Below are positions 1 to 6,700 of a DNA stretch of 9,301 nucleotides, piece by piece. This stretch comes from CAYQUC01 sp964514215 (lineage in GTDB: Bacteria > Pseudomonadota > Gammaproteobacteria > UBA6429 > Thiohalophilaceae): assembly GCA_964514215.1 (NCBI GenBank), contig CAZEPW010000088.1:1-9301 (forward strand). Reading direction: 5' to 3'. Position 1 is the first letter of the stretch, and each line of letters starts with the position of its first letter. Under the pieces are notes generated by a model, which saw only the letters and a list, made by a program, of their open reading frames with translations, had not been told where the DNA came from and ran no database searches. The translations under genes were made by a program, and so were the position numbers.

Positions 1-63
1 ACCTTACAGAATGAAATGTCTCTTAATGAAAAATTTATCATAACTAACGTTATTGAATATTAA
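1..63 (+). CDS. Possible C-terminal tail of an upstream gene (partial)
   Basis: Frame 1 is open from the window edge for 20 codons to a TAA at 61-63, reading TLQNEMSLNEKFIITNVIEY. The other two plus frames close sooner, one at a TGA within the first dozen bases and one at a TAA at 41-43. The peptide has an ordinary composition and could be the end of a real protein, but 20 codons in AT-rich DNA is weak evidence and I recognise no family. Neighbouring sequence to the left would settle it. Confidence 0.22.
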   Translation, partial: TLQNEMSLNEKFIITNVIEY

Positions 64-322
64 ACAGCTCATTTACAACTAACTAACCACTTTAAATGTA
101 TGGATTCATTGCTACAGAAAATACAGCTTAACGTTGACTGTATTTAAAAAATAAAAATCGGATAAATTTACTAAGCTAATAACAAGTTATTTTTAATTCG
201 TTTATACTCTCGTAATAACATTTTCATGGCATCGTTTGTTATTTAAAACTTTACAGTAACCGTGACCTTACTGACTTTGATCAATTTAAAATTAAAATCC
301 TACACGCTACACTTTAACTATT
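64..322. other. AT-rich intergenic region upstream of the HDOD gene
   Basis: No open frame of note, no RNA gene and no strong hairpin are seen here. It must carry the promoter of the HDOD gene unless that gene is read from further upstream. TTGACT at 134-139 and TTTACA at 250-255 look like -35 boxes, but neither has a good -10 at 16-18 bases. TACACT at 308-313 resembles a -10, yet it would leave a leader of only a few bases. I therefore name no promoter. Confidence 0.5.
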
Positions 323-1183
323 ATGTTGCTGAATACTAAATTACAACATTTAATTGATGATAATATTGAACTGTTTTCATTACCCGAGATTGTTATCCAA
401 TTAAATTCTTTAATGGATGATCCCAACAGCACTATCGAGCAAATTTCTAGTTTAATTATGCAAGATGCTGCGTTAACCGTAAAGTTGCTAAAAATAATTA
501 ATAGCTCATATTATAATTTTCCAAGTCCTATAGATGACATACCTAAAGCTATTAATATTTTAGGAACAAGAGAATTAAGTAATTTTGTTATCGCAACTAA
601 AATGATAAACCAATTTAATCACTCGCCTATGAGCTTAGTGACAGCAGAAGATTTTTGGCGGCACAATTTAGCATGCGCTACAGCAGCTAGTGTAATATCA
701 ACTGAACTTAAAATAAAAAATACTGACCGAATTTACATAGCAGGCTTAATTCACGACATAGGGAAATTAGTGCTATATGTGGCACAACCAAAATTATGCG
801 AAAGCCTAATAAAAAAAATGCTTTCCAGAGAAATACAAGGGGATGATCTCGAGTTCAAAATTATGGGCTTTACTCATGATGAAGTCGGAGCGACATTATT
901 ACAAAAATGGAACTTACATGAAATGTTAATTGAAACGACGTTGTTTCATCACCAACCACAAAATGCCAACAACTATAAAATAGAGTCTGCTATCATTCAT
1001 TTAGCAAATGCCATTGCCAACTTAATTGAAAAGCCATTATCTTTTGATGACACTTTACCAATCCACAACTCAGTATGGCCACTATTAAACATAGAGTCCG
1101 AAAGCCTTATCCAATTAACACATCTGGCTGAACTTAAATACCAACAAGCATCAATGATTATGCTGGATCAAAAAGCGGCCTAA
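323..1183 (+). CDS. HDOD domain signal-output protein
   Basis: This 286-residue cytoplasmic protein is almost entirely one HDOD domain, a relative of HD phosphohydrolases found in bacterial signalling, motility and stress circuits. The N-terminal part (about 15-95) has the family pattern: FSLPEIVIQL, then IMQDAALTVKLLKIINSSYY, then a helix reading AINILGTREL. The HD part has WRHN (His114), LIHDIGK (His144-Asp145), FTHDEVG (His185-Asp186) and FHHQP (His209-His210). The metal-ligand set therefore looks more complete than in many HDOD proteins, though whether it is an enzyme cannot be told. There is no receiver, GGDEF or membrane segment attached, so its input must come from a partner. No clear Shine-Dalgarno precedes the ATG; the start is supported by the matching MLL start of the HDOD remnant at 2836. 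It converges on the TetR gene 44 bases downstream. Confidence 0.93.
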   Translation: MLLNTKLQHLIDDNIELFSLPEIVIQLNSLMDDPNSTIEQISSLIMQDAALTVKLLKIINSSYYNFPSPIDDIPKAINILGTRELSNFVIATKMINQFNHSPMSLVTAEDFWRHNLACATAASVISTELKIKNTDRIYIAGLIHDIGKLVLYVAQPKLCESLIKKMLSREIQGDDLEFKIMGFTHDEVGATLLQKWNLHEMLIETTLFHHQPQNANNYKIESAIIHLANAIANLIEKPLSFDDTLPIHNSVWPLLNIESESLIQLTHLAELKYQQASMIMLDQKAA

Positions 1184-1193
1184 ACCATTCATT

Positions 1194-1237
1194 AAAAAAT
1201 TAACAAAACAAGCACTAAAACGAGACGTTAATTTTTT
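1194..1237. terminator. Possible weak bidirectional terminator between convergent genes
   Basis: AAAAAATTAAC at 1194-1204 pairs perfectly with GTTAATTTTTT at 1227-1237 around a 22-base loop. The T run on the plus strand and the matching run on the minus strand would suit termination of both the HDOD and TetR transcripts. The stem is nearly all A-T and the loop is long, so the hairpin is weak. Its right arm overlaps the TAA stop of the TetR gene (1228-1230). Confidence 0.35.
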
Positions 1238-1818
1238 TGACGTAATAATTGCTTTACAAAACGAATACTACTAATGCTTGTTCGAACATCTTGTTCAACT
1301 TTAGTCACCGTCACCATTCCTTGATATAACGTCAACATAAACCGCGCAAACTCTTGTAGATTTAAAGTAGATGAAATTTCATCGCGCTGCTGAGCGACCA
1401 TTAATGCTTGATAAAATCCATCTTCAAGCTTTCTGTTCATGCTTTGGACATAATAATTAACATCAGAATCAACATTACTTAATTCTGTACCGGCATTTAA
1501 CATGAAACAACCACGTTTCTTTGGATATTGCTGCATAGTTTGTTCTAAAAAATCCAAACTACGTTCAATTGCAGCTAAACCACCACCGTCATCCGTTAAT
1601 GAGGCCAATAATTGGCTAAACATCTGCTCTTCATAACGCACTAAACTGGCTAAATACAATGCCCGCTTATTACCAAAAGTGTTGTAAATACTAAATTTAT
1701 TAATACCGAGACGCTGTTCCAATTCAGCCATTGAAGTTGCCTCATAACCATTTTCCCAAAATAAATTCATTGCTTTATCTAATACAACATCACGATCGAA
1801 CTCTATTTTTCGAGCCAT
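1228..1818 (-). CDS. TetR/AcrR-family transcriptional repressor, NemR-like
   Basis: This 196-residue regulator has the usual TetR length. The N-terminal DNA-binding domain (about 5-60) shows the family signature: AMNLFWENGYEATSMAELEQ, a helix-turn-helix around LGINKFSIYNTF, then GNKRALYLASL. The C-terminal ligand domain contains KKRGCFMLNAGTEL (about 100-113). Its Cys104 is the only cysteine in the protein and sits where NemR and related regulators carry their oxidant- or electrophile-sensing cysteine. It is divergent from a peroxiredoxin-like gene, the standard place for a local repressor, and a palindrome overlaps that gene's -35 box. The start is supported by a modest Shine-Dalgarno (TAGG on the minus strand, 1828-1825) six bases before the ATG and by MARK as a typical TetR N-terminus. 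The family is certain; redox sensing is inferred from the cysteine and the neighbour. Confidence 0.93.
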   Translation of the reverse strand: MARKIEFDRDVVLDKAMNLFWENGYEATSMAELEQRLGINKFSIYNTFGNKRALYLASLVRYEEQMFSQLLASLTDDGGGLAAIERSLDFLEQTMQQYPKKRGCFMLNAGTELSNVDSDVNYYVQSMNRKLEDGFYQALMVAQQRDEISSTLNLQEFARFMLTLYQGMVTVTKVEQDVRTSISSIRFVKQLLRQKN

Positions 1819-1851
1819 TTAAAACCTACCAAATCTAACTAATAAGTTATA

Positions 1852-1880
1852 AATATCATCTTAATTAACTCTAATGTCAA
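1852..1880 (-). promoter_or_regulatory. Probable sigma70 promoter of the TetR gene
   Basis: On the minus strand a perfect TTGACA (1880-1875) is followed, after a 17-base spacer, by GATATT (1857-1852), four of six matches to the -10 consensus. Transcription would start near 1845, giving a leader of roughly 27 bases before the TetR ATG. Confidence 0.55.
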
Positions 1881-1883
1881 CAC

Positions 1884-1944
1884 AATATTAGTAATCTGAA
1901 AAATTCAATTAATAAATCAATAAAAACAATGAGATACTAATATT
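1884..1944. repeat. Spaced inverted repeat between the divergent promoters
   Basis: AATATTAGTA at 1884-1893 is repeated inverted as TACTAATATT at 1935-1944. The match continues inward as TCT/AGA after a one-base offset. Arm centres are 51 bases apart, close to five helical turns. It lies between the TetR and peroxiredoxin promoters and could be a pair of protein-binding sites. The sequence is AT-rich, so chance is possible. Confidence 0.35.
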
Positions 1945-1973
1945 TCAAGTTTTAAAATAAATACAACCCATAC

Positions 1974-1989
1974 TTGACCAATTGGTTAG
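1974..1989. promoter_or_regulatory. Candidate TetR operator palindrome
   Basis: ACCAATTGGT (1977-1986) is a perfect 10-base palindrome. One step out is a G/T mismatch, then T1975 and A1988 pair again, giving TTGACCAATTGGTTAG overall. Its left half is the -35 box of the peroxiredoxin promoter, so a bound dimer would block RNA polymerase. The layout, ACC and GGT around a short centre, resembles operators described for NemR-type TetR regulators. The regulator assignment is inferred from adjacency. Confidence 0.5.
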
Positions 1990-2002
1990 ATAAGAATAAT
2001 AT
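1974..2002 (+). promoter_or_regulatory. Probable sigma70 promoter of the peroxiredoxin-like gene
   Basis: TTGACC (1974-1979, five of six) and TAATAT (1997-2002, four of six) are separated by 17 bases. Transcription would begin near 2009, leaving a leader of about 25 bases. The -35 box is part of the palindrome at 1974-1989, so TetR occupancy would repress directly. Confidence 0.6.
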
Positions 2003-2023
2003 CAAACCACTCGTTTAGATAAT

Positions 2024-2030
2024 AAAAGGA
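2024..2030 (+). promoter_or_regulatory. Shine-Dalgarno that decides between two adjacent ATGs
   Basis: AAAAGGA precedes two consecutive ATG codons at 2034 and 2037. It is 3 bases from the first and 6 from the second. The second spacing is more usual, so the protein may begin MTLLQ rather than MMTLLQ, a one-residue difference. Confidence 0.55.
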
Positions 2031-2033
2031 TAG

Positions 2034-2681
2034 ATGATGACTTTACTACAAAAAACACAAGAATTAACCAAACAGTTTATTGCCAGCCAACCCGAAAAAA
2101 TACAACAGGATATTATGGATTCATTCGAACAGCTAATGGCGTCGGATACTGCAAAAAATGCACTACAAACCGGCGACAGCGCAATTGATTTCACATTACC
2201 CAACGCCATCGGCGAACAAAAAAAACTATCTCAATTACTAGAACAAGGGCCAGTTGTGCTCAGTTTTTATCGCGGTGGGTGGTGCCCTTATTGCAATCTC
2301 CAGTTTAAAGCACTAAACGATATTCTCCCTGAGATACAACAGCTTGGTGCAAATTTAATAGGCATTAGCCCGGAGACTCCCGATAATTCAATAAGCACCA
2401 TTGAAAAACACCAATTAAAGTTTGAGGTATTAAGCGACGTTGGCAATACCATAGCAAACAAGTACGGCTTAGTGATGACCGTTATAGAAAAGCTACGCCC
2501 CTATTACTTACAATGGGGTTTTGATATTCCTACTTTAAATGGTGATGATAGTTATCAGTTACCCGTTCCAGCAACTTACATTATCAATCAAGATAATAAT
2601 ATTACAGCATGCTACGTTAATAAAAATTATACAGAACGTATGGAACCCAATGATATTATTAGCGCATTAAAAAATATATAA
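2034..2681 (+). CDS. Peroxiredoxin-like AhpC/TSA-family protein
   Basis: This 215-residue cytoplasmic thioredoxin-fold protein would reduce hydroperoxides or a related oxidant using thiol electrons. An N-terminal helical extension (1-45) leads into the domain at TGDSAIDFTLPNAIG. The active-site stretch FYRGGWCPYC (about 78-87) holds a CxxC pair, Cys84 and Cys87. The motif differs from the classic TxxC of AhpC/Prx and matches the peroxiredoxin-like subfamily often annotated as AhpC/TSA family. Further family segments are LIGISPETPDNS (about 108-119), FEVLSDVGNTIANKYGL (about 130-146) and PVPATYIINQ (about 177-186). Cys193 lies near the C-terminus. There is no signal peptide. It is divergent from the TetR gene, has its own promoter and ends in a strong terminator, so it is a single-gene unit probably induced when TetR releases its DNA. 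The electron donor is not encoded nearby. Confidence 0.92.
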   Translation: MMTLLQKTQELTKQFIASQPEKIQQDIMDSFEQLMASDTAKNALQTGDSAIDFTLPNAIGEQKKLSQLLEQGPVVLSFYRGGWCPYCNLQFKALNDILPEIQQLGANLIGISPETPDNSISTIEKHQLKFEVLSDVGNTIANKYGLVMTVIEKLRPYYLQWGFDIPTLNGDDSYQLPVPATYIINQDNNITACYVNKNYTERMEPNDIISALKNI

Positions 2682-2685
2682 ATTT

Positions 2686-2718
2686 AAAATCTTCATCCTA
2701 AATTGGGATGAAGATTTT
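2686..2718. terminator. Strong hairpin terminator after the peroxiredoxin gene
   Basis: AAAATCTTCATCC (2686-2698) pairs perfectly over 13 bases with GGATGAAGATTTT (2706-2718) around a 7-base loop, ending in a T-rich tail. It begins five bases after the peroxiredoxin stop. The A tract on the left arm makes it potentially bidirectional. It separates the peroxiredoxin gene from the downstream rhodanese unit. Confidence 0.85.
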
Positions 2719-2835
2719 GTTATTTTAAACTTTACACTTTTACAGATACCCTATGATAAAAACAATTTTATATAAACATGGCTATTTTATAAGGCTTTGC
2801 CATACTATCACTACGCCTACCCTCTCTAAGAATCC

Positions 2836-2967
2836 ATGTTGCTTGATAGAAATTTACACAATTTAATTGATGATAACATCGAACACTTCTCCTTACCGGA
2901 TATCGTTGTTCAATTAAACTCTCTAATGAATGTTCCAAATAGCAGCATTGAACAAATATCACAGTTA
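2836..2967 (+). pseudogene. Truncated 5' remnant of a second HDOD gene
   Basis: The first 44 codons encode a peptide matching the N-terminus of the HDOD protein at 323-1183 at 32 of 44 positions, including LIDDNIE, FSLP, QLNSLM and IEQIS. The upstream 25 bases also look related (TACGCCTACCCTCT against TACACGCTACACTT). Similarity stops abruptly after IEQISQL, near 2967, and none of the rest of an HDOD domain follows. The reading frame stays open across the break into the rhodanese gene. The divergence from the intact copy shows that the duplication is not recent. It is probably dead as an HDOD protein but may still supply a promoter or start codon to the downstream gene. Confidence 0.75.
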
Positions 2968-2991
2968 ACTGTCAACAGGATTCCATTAAGC

Positions 2992-3501
2992 ATGAAATTT
3001 TCTTTAAAGCTATTTTTTATTTGTATATTAGCAACATTATTTCGTCCGCTCGCTTTTGCAGAGCAACGTTTTGAAGATATGGCAAATAAAATGGCCGACA
3101 GTTTTAAAGCGCCACGAATTTCTGCTGAAAAATTACAGAGTTTAATGAACAAAAAAAATATTATTATTTTGGATACTCGAGAAAAAAAAGAATTTAATGT
3201 TTCTCATATTAAAAATGCAATTTATGTTGGTTATGATAATTTTGATCTCGATGATATTTTACAAAAAATAAAAAAAGACAGTATTGTTGTTGCTTATTGC
3301 TCAGTTGGTTACCGTAGCGGTAAGATAACGCAACGATTAAAAGAAAAGGGCATTGATGCTTATAATTTATATGGTGGTCTTTTTAATTGGAACAACACAG
3401 ATAAGCCACTTTATTCTGACACTGAAACTAAAACCAATGCCATTCACGGTTATGATAAACAATGGGGGAAATGGCTGACTAAAGGGGATGTAGTTTATTG
3501 A
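2992..3501 (+). CDS. Exported single-domain rhodanese-like protein
   Basis: Read from the ATG at 2992 this is a 169-residue protein with a clear signal peptide (MKFSLKLFFICILATLFRPL, cleavage likely after AFA at residue 23) and one rhodanese domain. Visible motifs are IIILDTREKKEF (substrate-side DxRE motif), SHIKNAIYVGY, and the active loop YCSVGYRSGK with Cys103 as the expected sulfur acceptor; YGGLFNW closes the domain. The tail HGYDKQWGKWL resembles periplasmic rhodaneses, so sulfur transfer or thiol handling in the periplasm is likely. CAGGA at 2976-2980 is a weak, distant ribosome site. The frame is also open upstream to an ATG at 2836, which would give 221 residues with 44 HDOD-derived residues in front and turn the signal peptide into an internal membrane segment. 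I prefer 2992 because a signal peptide should be N-terminal. Confidence 0.88.
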   Translation: MKFSLKLFFICILATLFRPLAFAEQRFEDMANKMADSFKAPRISAEKLQSLMNKKNIIILDTREKKEFNVSHIKNAIYVGYDNFDLDDILQKIKKDSIVVAYCSVGYRSGKITQRLKEKGIDAYNLYGGLFNWNNTDKPLYSDTETKTNAIHGYDKQWGKWLTKGDVVY

Positions 3502-3535
3502 TTGCAGGTTATATTAAGTTAGAGTGCTACTTTGG

Positions 3536-3580
3536 AATCAGAGACCCCGGCTCAAAACCGTTACCGGGGTGACGGTTTTT
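3536..3580 (+). repeat. Dispersed intergenic palindromic repeat, copy 1
   Basis: The unit reads AATC(A)GAGACCCCGG, a short variable loop, then TACCGGGGTGACGGTTT, and recurs in the same orientation at 9259-9299. ACCCCGG (3544-3550) pairs with CCGGGGT (3564-3570). In this copy a second, mutually exclusive stem also forms: AAAACCGT (3554-3561) with ACGGTTTT (3572-3579), followed by a T run. The second stem could act as terminator for the rhodanese gene 35 bases upstream. GC-rich palindromes ending in GGGGTGAC are common as multicopy intergenic elements in Proteobacteria. No transposase is linked. Confidence 0.8.
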
Positions 3581-3608
3581 CAAGGTTCGTTTTTTAACTA
3601 TCAGATGA

Positions 3609-3708
3609 NNNNNNNNNNNNNNNNNNNNNNNNNNNNNNNNNNNNNNNNNNNNNNNNNNNNNNNNNNNNNNNNNNNNNNNNNNNNNNNNNNNNNNNNNNNN
3701 NNNNNNNN
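3609..3708. other. Assembly gap of 100 N
   Basis: Exactly 100 unknown bases, the conventional placeholder for a scaffold gap of undetermined size. It is flanked on the left by a full repeat unit and on the right by the end of another, so the assembler probably broke on repeated sequence. True length and content are unknown, and genes could be missing here. Open frames running through it are meaningless. Confidence 0.95.
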
Positions 3709-3720
3709 TACCGGGGTGAC
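3709..3720 (+). repeat. Right end of a second repeat copy, cut by the gap
   Basis: TACCGGGGTGAC directly after the N run is identical to the right half of the units at 3562-3573 and 9283-9294. Its left half must lie inside the gap. It then diverges (AATTAAA instead of GGTTT), so either this copy is degenerate or the conserved core ends at GTGAC. Confidence 0.7.
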
Positions 3721-3724
3721 AATT

Positions 3725-3765
3725 AAAAAAATCACTACCAGAAACTAGCCCGTTACTCGAAGTGA
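3725..3765 (-). terminator. Weak candidate terminator of the large minus-strand gene
   Basis: Read on the minus strand, TCACT (3765-3761) pairs with AGTGA (3736-3732) and is followed directly by seven T (3731-3725). The stem is only five base pairs around a 24-base loop, so it is marginal. The adjacent repeat palindrome could also end the transcript. Confidence 0.25.
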
Positions 3766-3776
3766 CCAAACTGAAA

Positions 3777-6700
3777 TCATAACGCCCCTAGTATATTTTT
3801 TTCATCATCGTTACTACTCGATTCATAAATAAGATAAACCGGTTTATCTGAAATAATATATTGCCCTGCAGTAATATTAATGCCACTGGTTGCAGAACCA
3901 AAATAGGCTTTACCCGGAGTGTTACCCGTGGCGGTACAAGTCTGAGTATCAACCACAACACCATTATCGTATAAATTAATCAGCGCAGTTTCATGACAAG
4001 CAATTGCAATATATTGGGTGTTTATTGGGAAACCGTAACGGCGACCAAAATAAATTGGATCCCAAAATGCAGTTGCTTCTATGCCGTCACTATCGGCTCC
4101 TTGAATGGCAGCAATGGGCTTATCGGCTATGATTCGTACCGCTTCGCCTTGTCCTTGCGCGCTGGTATTATCCGATGAGATAAAGTGTCGACCGCCCGAA
4201 TTTAATACCACGGCTTGTTGGCTACCATCACTAAAATACAGTGTGATGTTGGTGTTATCTTGCAAAGCACCAAGCGTGATATTGCGCGTTTTTATGCCGG
4301 TTATTTCTTTACTTGCCGGTGGCACCACATAAGTATCAATTATTGTACCCGATGACAATTTGGCCGAATGACTAACAACAATTGGTGATTCAGCATGAAT
4401 CACTGCGGATAAAGTATTTAAACTACCAGCGGCAATTGTCGTTACCCTGCCACGATGCACAATGTAAGTTTGTGTGGTATCGGTGGTTACTGTTACGCGC
4501 GTTGTGCCATAGAGACTACTCAAATAATAAGTATGGTCTTGACGGTAGTTTGGAATAACAAAATCATAACCCGACATCCAATCAACAACCGGCATATCCG
4601 TAGCATCAACATCGCTGGCAAATGCGATTGGATAGTTTGAACTAAATGGTCGGCGTAGATCAAACGTTGTCATATCAAAACTGGTGGTTTCAAACTGATT
4701 GAGTCTTACAAATTTAGTACCGCTAATATAACTGCCATCAACCAAAGCCATGGCTTCTACAGTGCTAGTAGTAAAATTTGGATTCAAAAAGCTATAACGC
4801 AAGTTGCGTCTTGAACCAGCGATAAGTGGCTGGGTTGCAAAACGGTATTCCAACGCATTAACGACACCGTCATTATCTGGATCGAGGGTATTATCTGCAA
4901 CCAACGGATTAAGACCAACCGCCGTTTCCCAACCATCGGGCATACCGTCACCATCAGTATCAATGGCCGTGGCGGCTTCTGCGGTATTAGAATAAAAACC
5001 AATGTTTAATCGATGTCCAGCCGGCTCATTAATCGCGCGGTAAAACGGACTACCGGTATCCACTGCCGGAGAATTTGGTAAAACATGGTAATCACCATTA
5101 GCAGCATCAACAAATTTTGCATTAGCGATTAAATTGCTAAAGTTAGTCACTAATGCACCGTCATTAAGCAAACTGTTACGCACTTGAAAACCAAAGATAT
5201 CTTGGAAATCACTGGTATTGGCCATGATAGAATTGGTTACTCGTAGAAAACTACTACCATTCCAGTCAATACCAAGAGCAAAGCCAGCAATGGTGCTGTT
5301 ATTTACTTTAAGTTCAGTGCGATTATCGGTAGCGACATCTTGTGCAACAATCGCAACATTAGTGCCATCATTGGTGATTAACACATGATCAAAACCTAGT
5401 TTCGTGTTGGCTGTCATATTAATGCTCACTGCCAAACCTAATTCAACGTTAGTGAATTGCAGGTTACGAGTATTAACGATGTTCGCGAAACTTTTTATAT
5501 TGAGTTTCATATCACTAAAACTCAACCAACGTGAAAATGTCACATATAAGAATGGTAGATTTAACGTCACGCTGCGATCAGCCTGTCCTTTAATCGCAAC
5601 CATTTTATTAAGCTGTAGAAAATTAACCACACCATAACTACCCGAGGCCAATTGTACGGTATCACCTACCGCCGCTGCATTATACGCTGCCGGGAAACTG
5701 GCAAACGGATTTGTGACAGTACCATCGGCGGTTGCATCATTTCCCGTTGCAGCATCCACATAAACGGTTTTCACAATTGGCGTTGAGCTGTTGTCGAGTG
5801 GCAAGGTTCGATAGACAAACTCAATTATATTATCAACACCATCACGATCGGCATCAAAACGTGCATCATCACGATTCACGCGAGTACCTCGGATGATTTC
5901 CCAGTCATCACTCATGCCATCAAGATCAGTATCAACTCTTAATGTTGGGTTAGTGCCATTAGCAACTTCCTCACCATCATTAATACCATCACGATCAGTG
6001 TCGGGACGAATTGGATTGGTGCCATTATTATATTCGTCAATATTAATAAGATTATCCACGTCAGGATCCAATCCAGCATCATTCACTAAAGGATCGAGAC
6101 CGGTATAAGTCAGCTCCCAGCCATCCGGCATTAAATCACCATCGGTATCAACATTAAGTGGATCTGTGCCAAATTTTAATACTTCATCACCATCACTAAC
6201 GCCATCACCATCGCTATCGCCAACGATAGGATCAGTACCAGCAGCCAATTCAGCACTATCACTTAATCCATCATTATCAGAATCGCTGCTAGTTGGATTC
6301 ATTCCTGCGGCAAGTTCGGTTGCATCACTGACACCATCACCATCAAAATCGGAAGTTTGATTTGCAACAACCACAGGATAATAATCATAAAGTGTTTGTG
6401 ATTTGCTGCTAACGGAATTACTACTAGTGACAGCCAAACGTAAAGTATATTGCCCGGTAGTTAATGCGTCAGTATTCCACAAACCTAAACTCGTGGCTTT
6501 TTGGCCACCTGTGCCCGCCAAACCGGTAGCGACCCACGTTGCTTGTTGATCGCAAATAAAGAAATCAGCACCCGGACAATAATCGACAACAAAACGGGTT
6601 GTTACTATCGTGCTATCGTTGCCATTAATAGTATCGGCTACTAGCGTGGCGTTATCGAGTACAAAATCATAAGTATTGAGCTTATCAAATTTAATTGCCG

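Noticed and set aside
2725..2760. Promoter for the HDOD remnant/rhodanese unit (TTTACA with TATGAT)
   Set aside because: Both boxes look good alone, but the spacer is only 15 bases, so I did not list it as a promoter.
2910..3152. Minus-strand open frame over the HDOD-rhodanese junction
   Set aside because: It is antisense to a well-supported signal peptide and has no domain or ribosome site.
3524..3769. Open frames on both strands that run through the N stretch
   Set aside because: The unknown bases cannot carry stops, so the frames are artefacts.
5793..6356. Regularly spaced repeat that might be mistaken for a CRISPR array
   Set aside because: The repeats are degenerate at the DNA level, in frame, and encode calcium-binding units.
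5893..6360. Plus-strand open frames rich in Ser/Pro opposite the calcium-repeat array
   Set aside because: They are the antisense of the repeated GAT/GAC-rich codons and have no ribosome site or recognisable domain.
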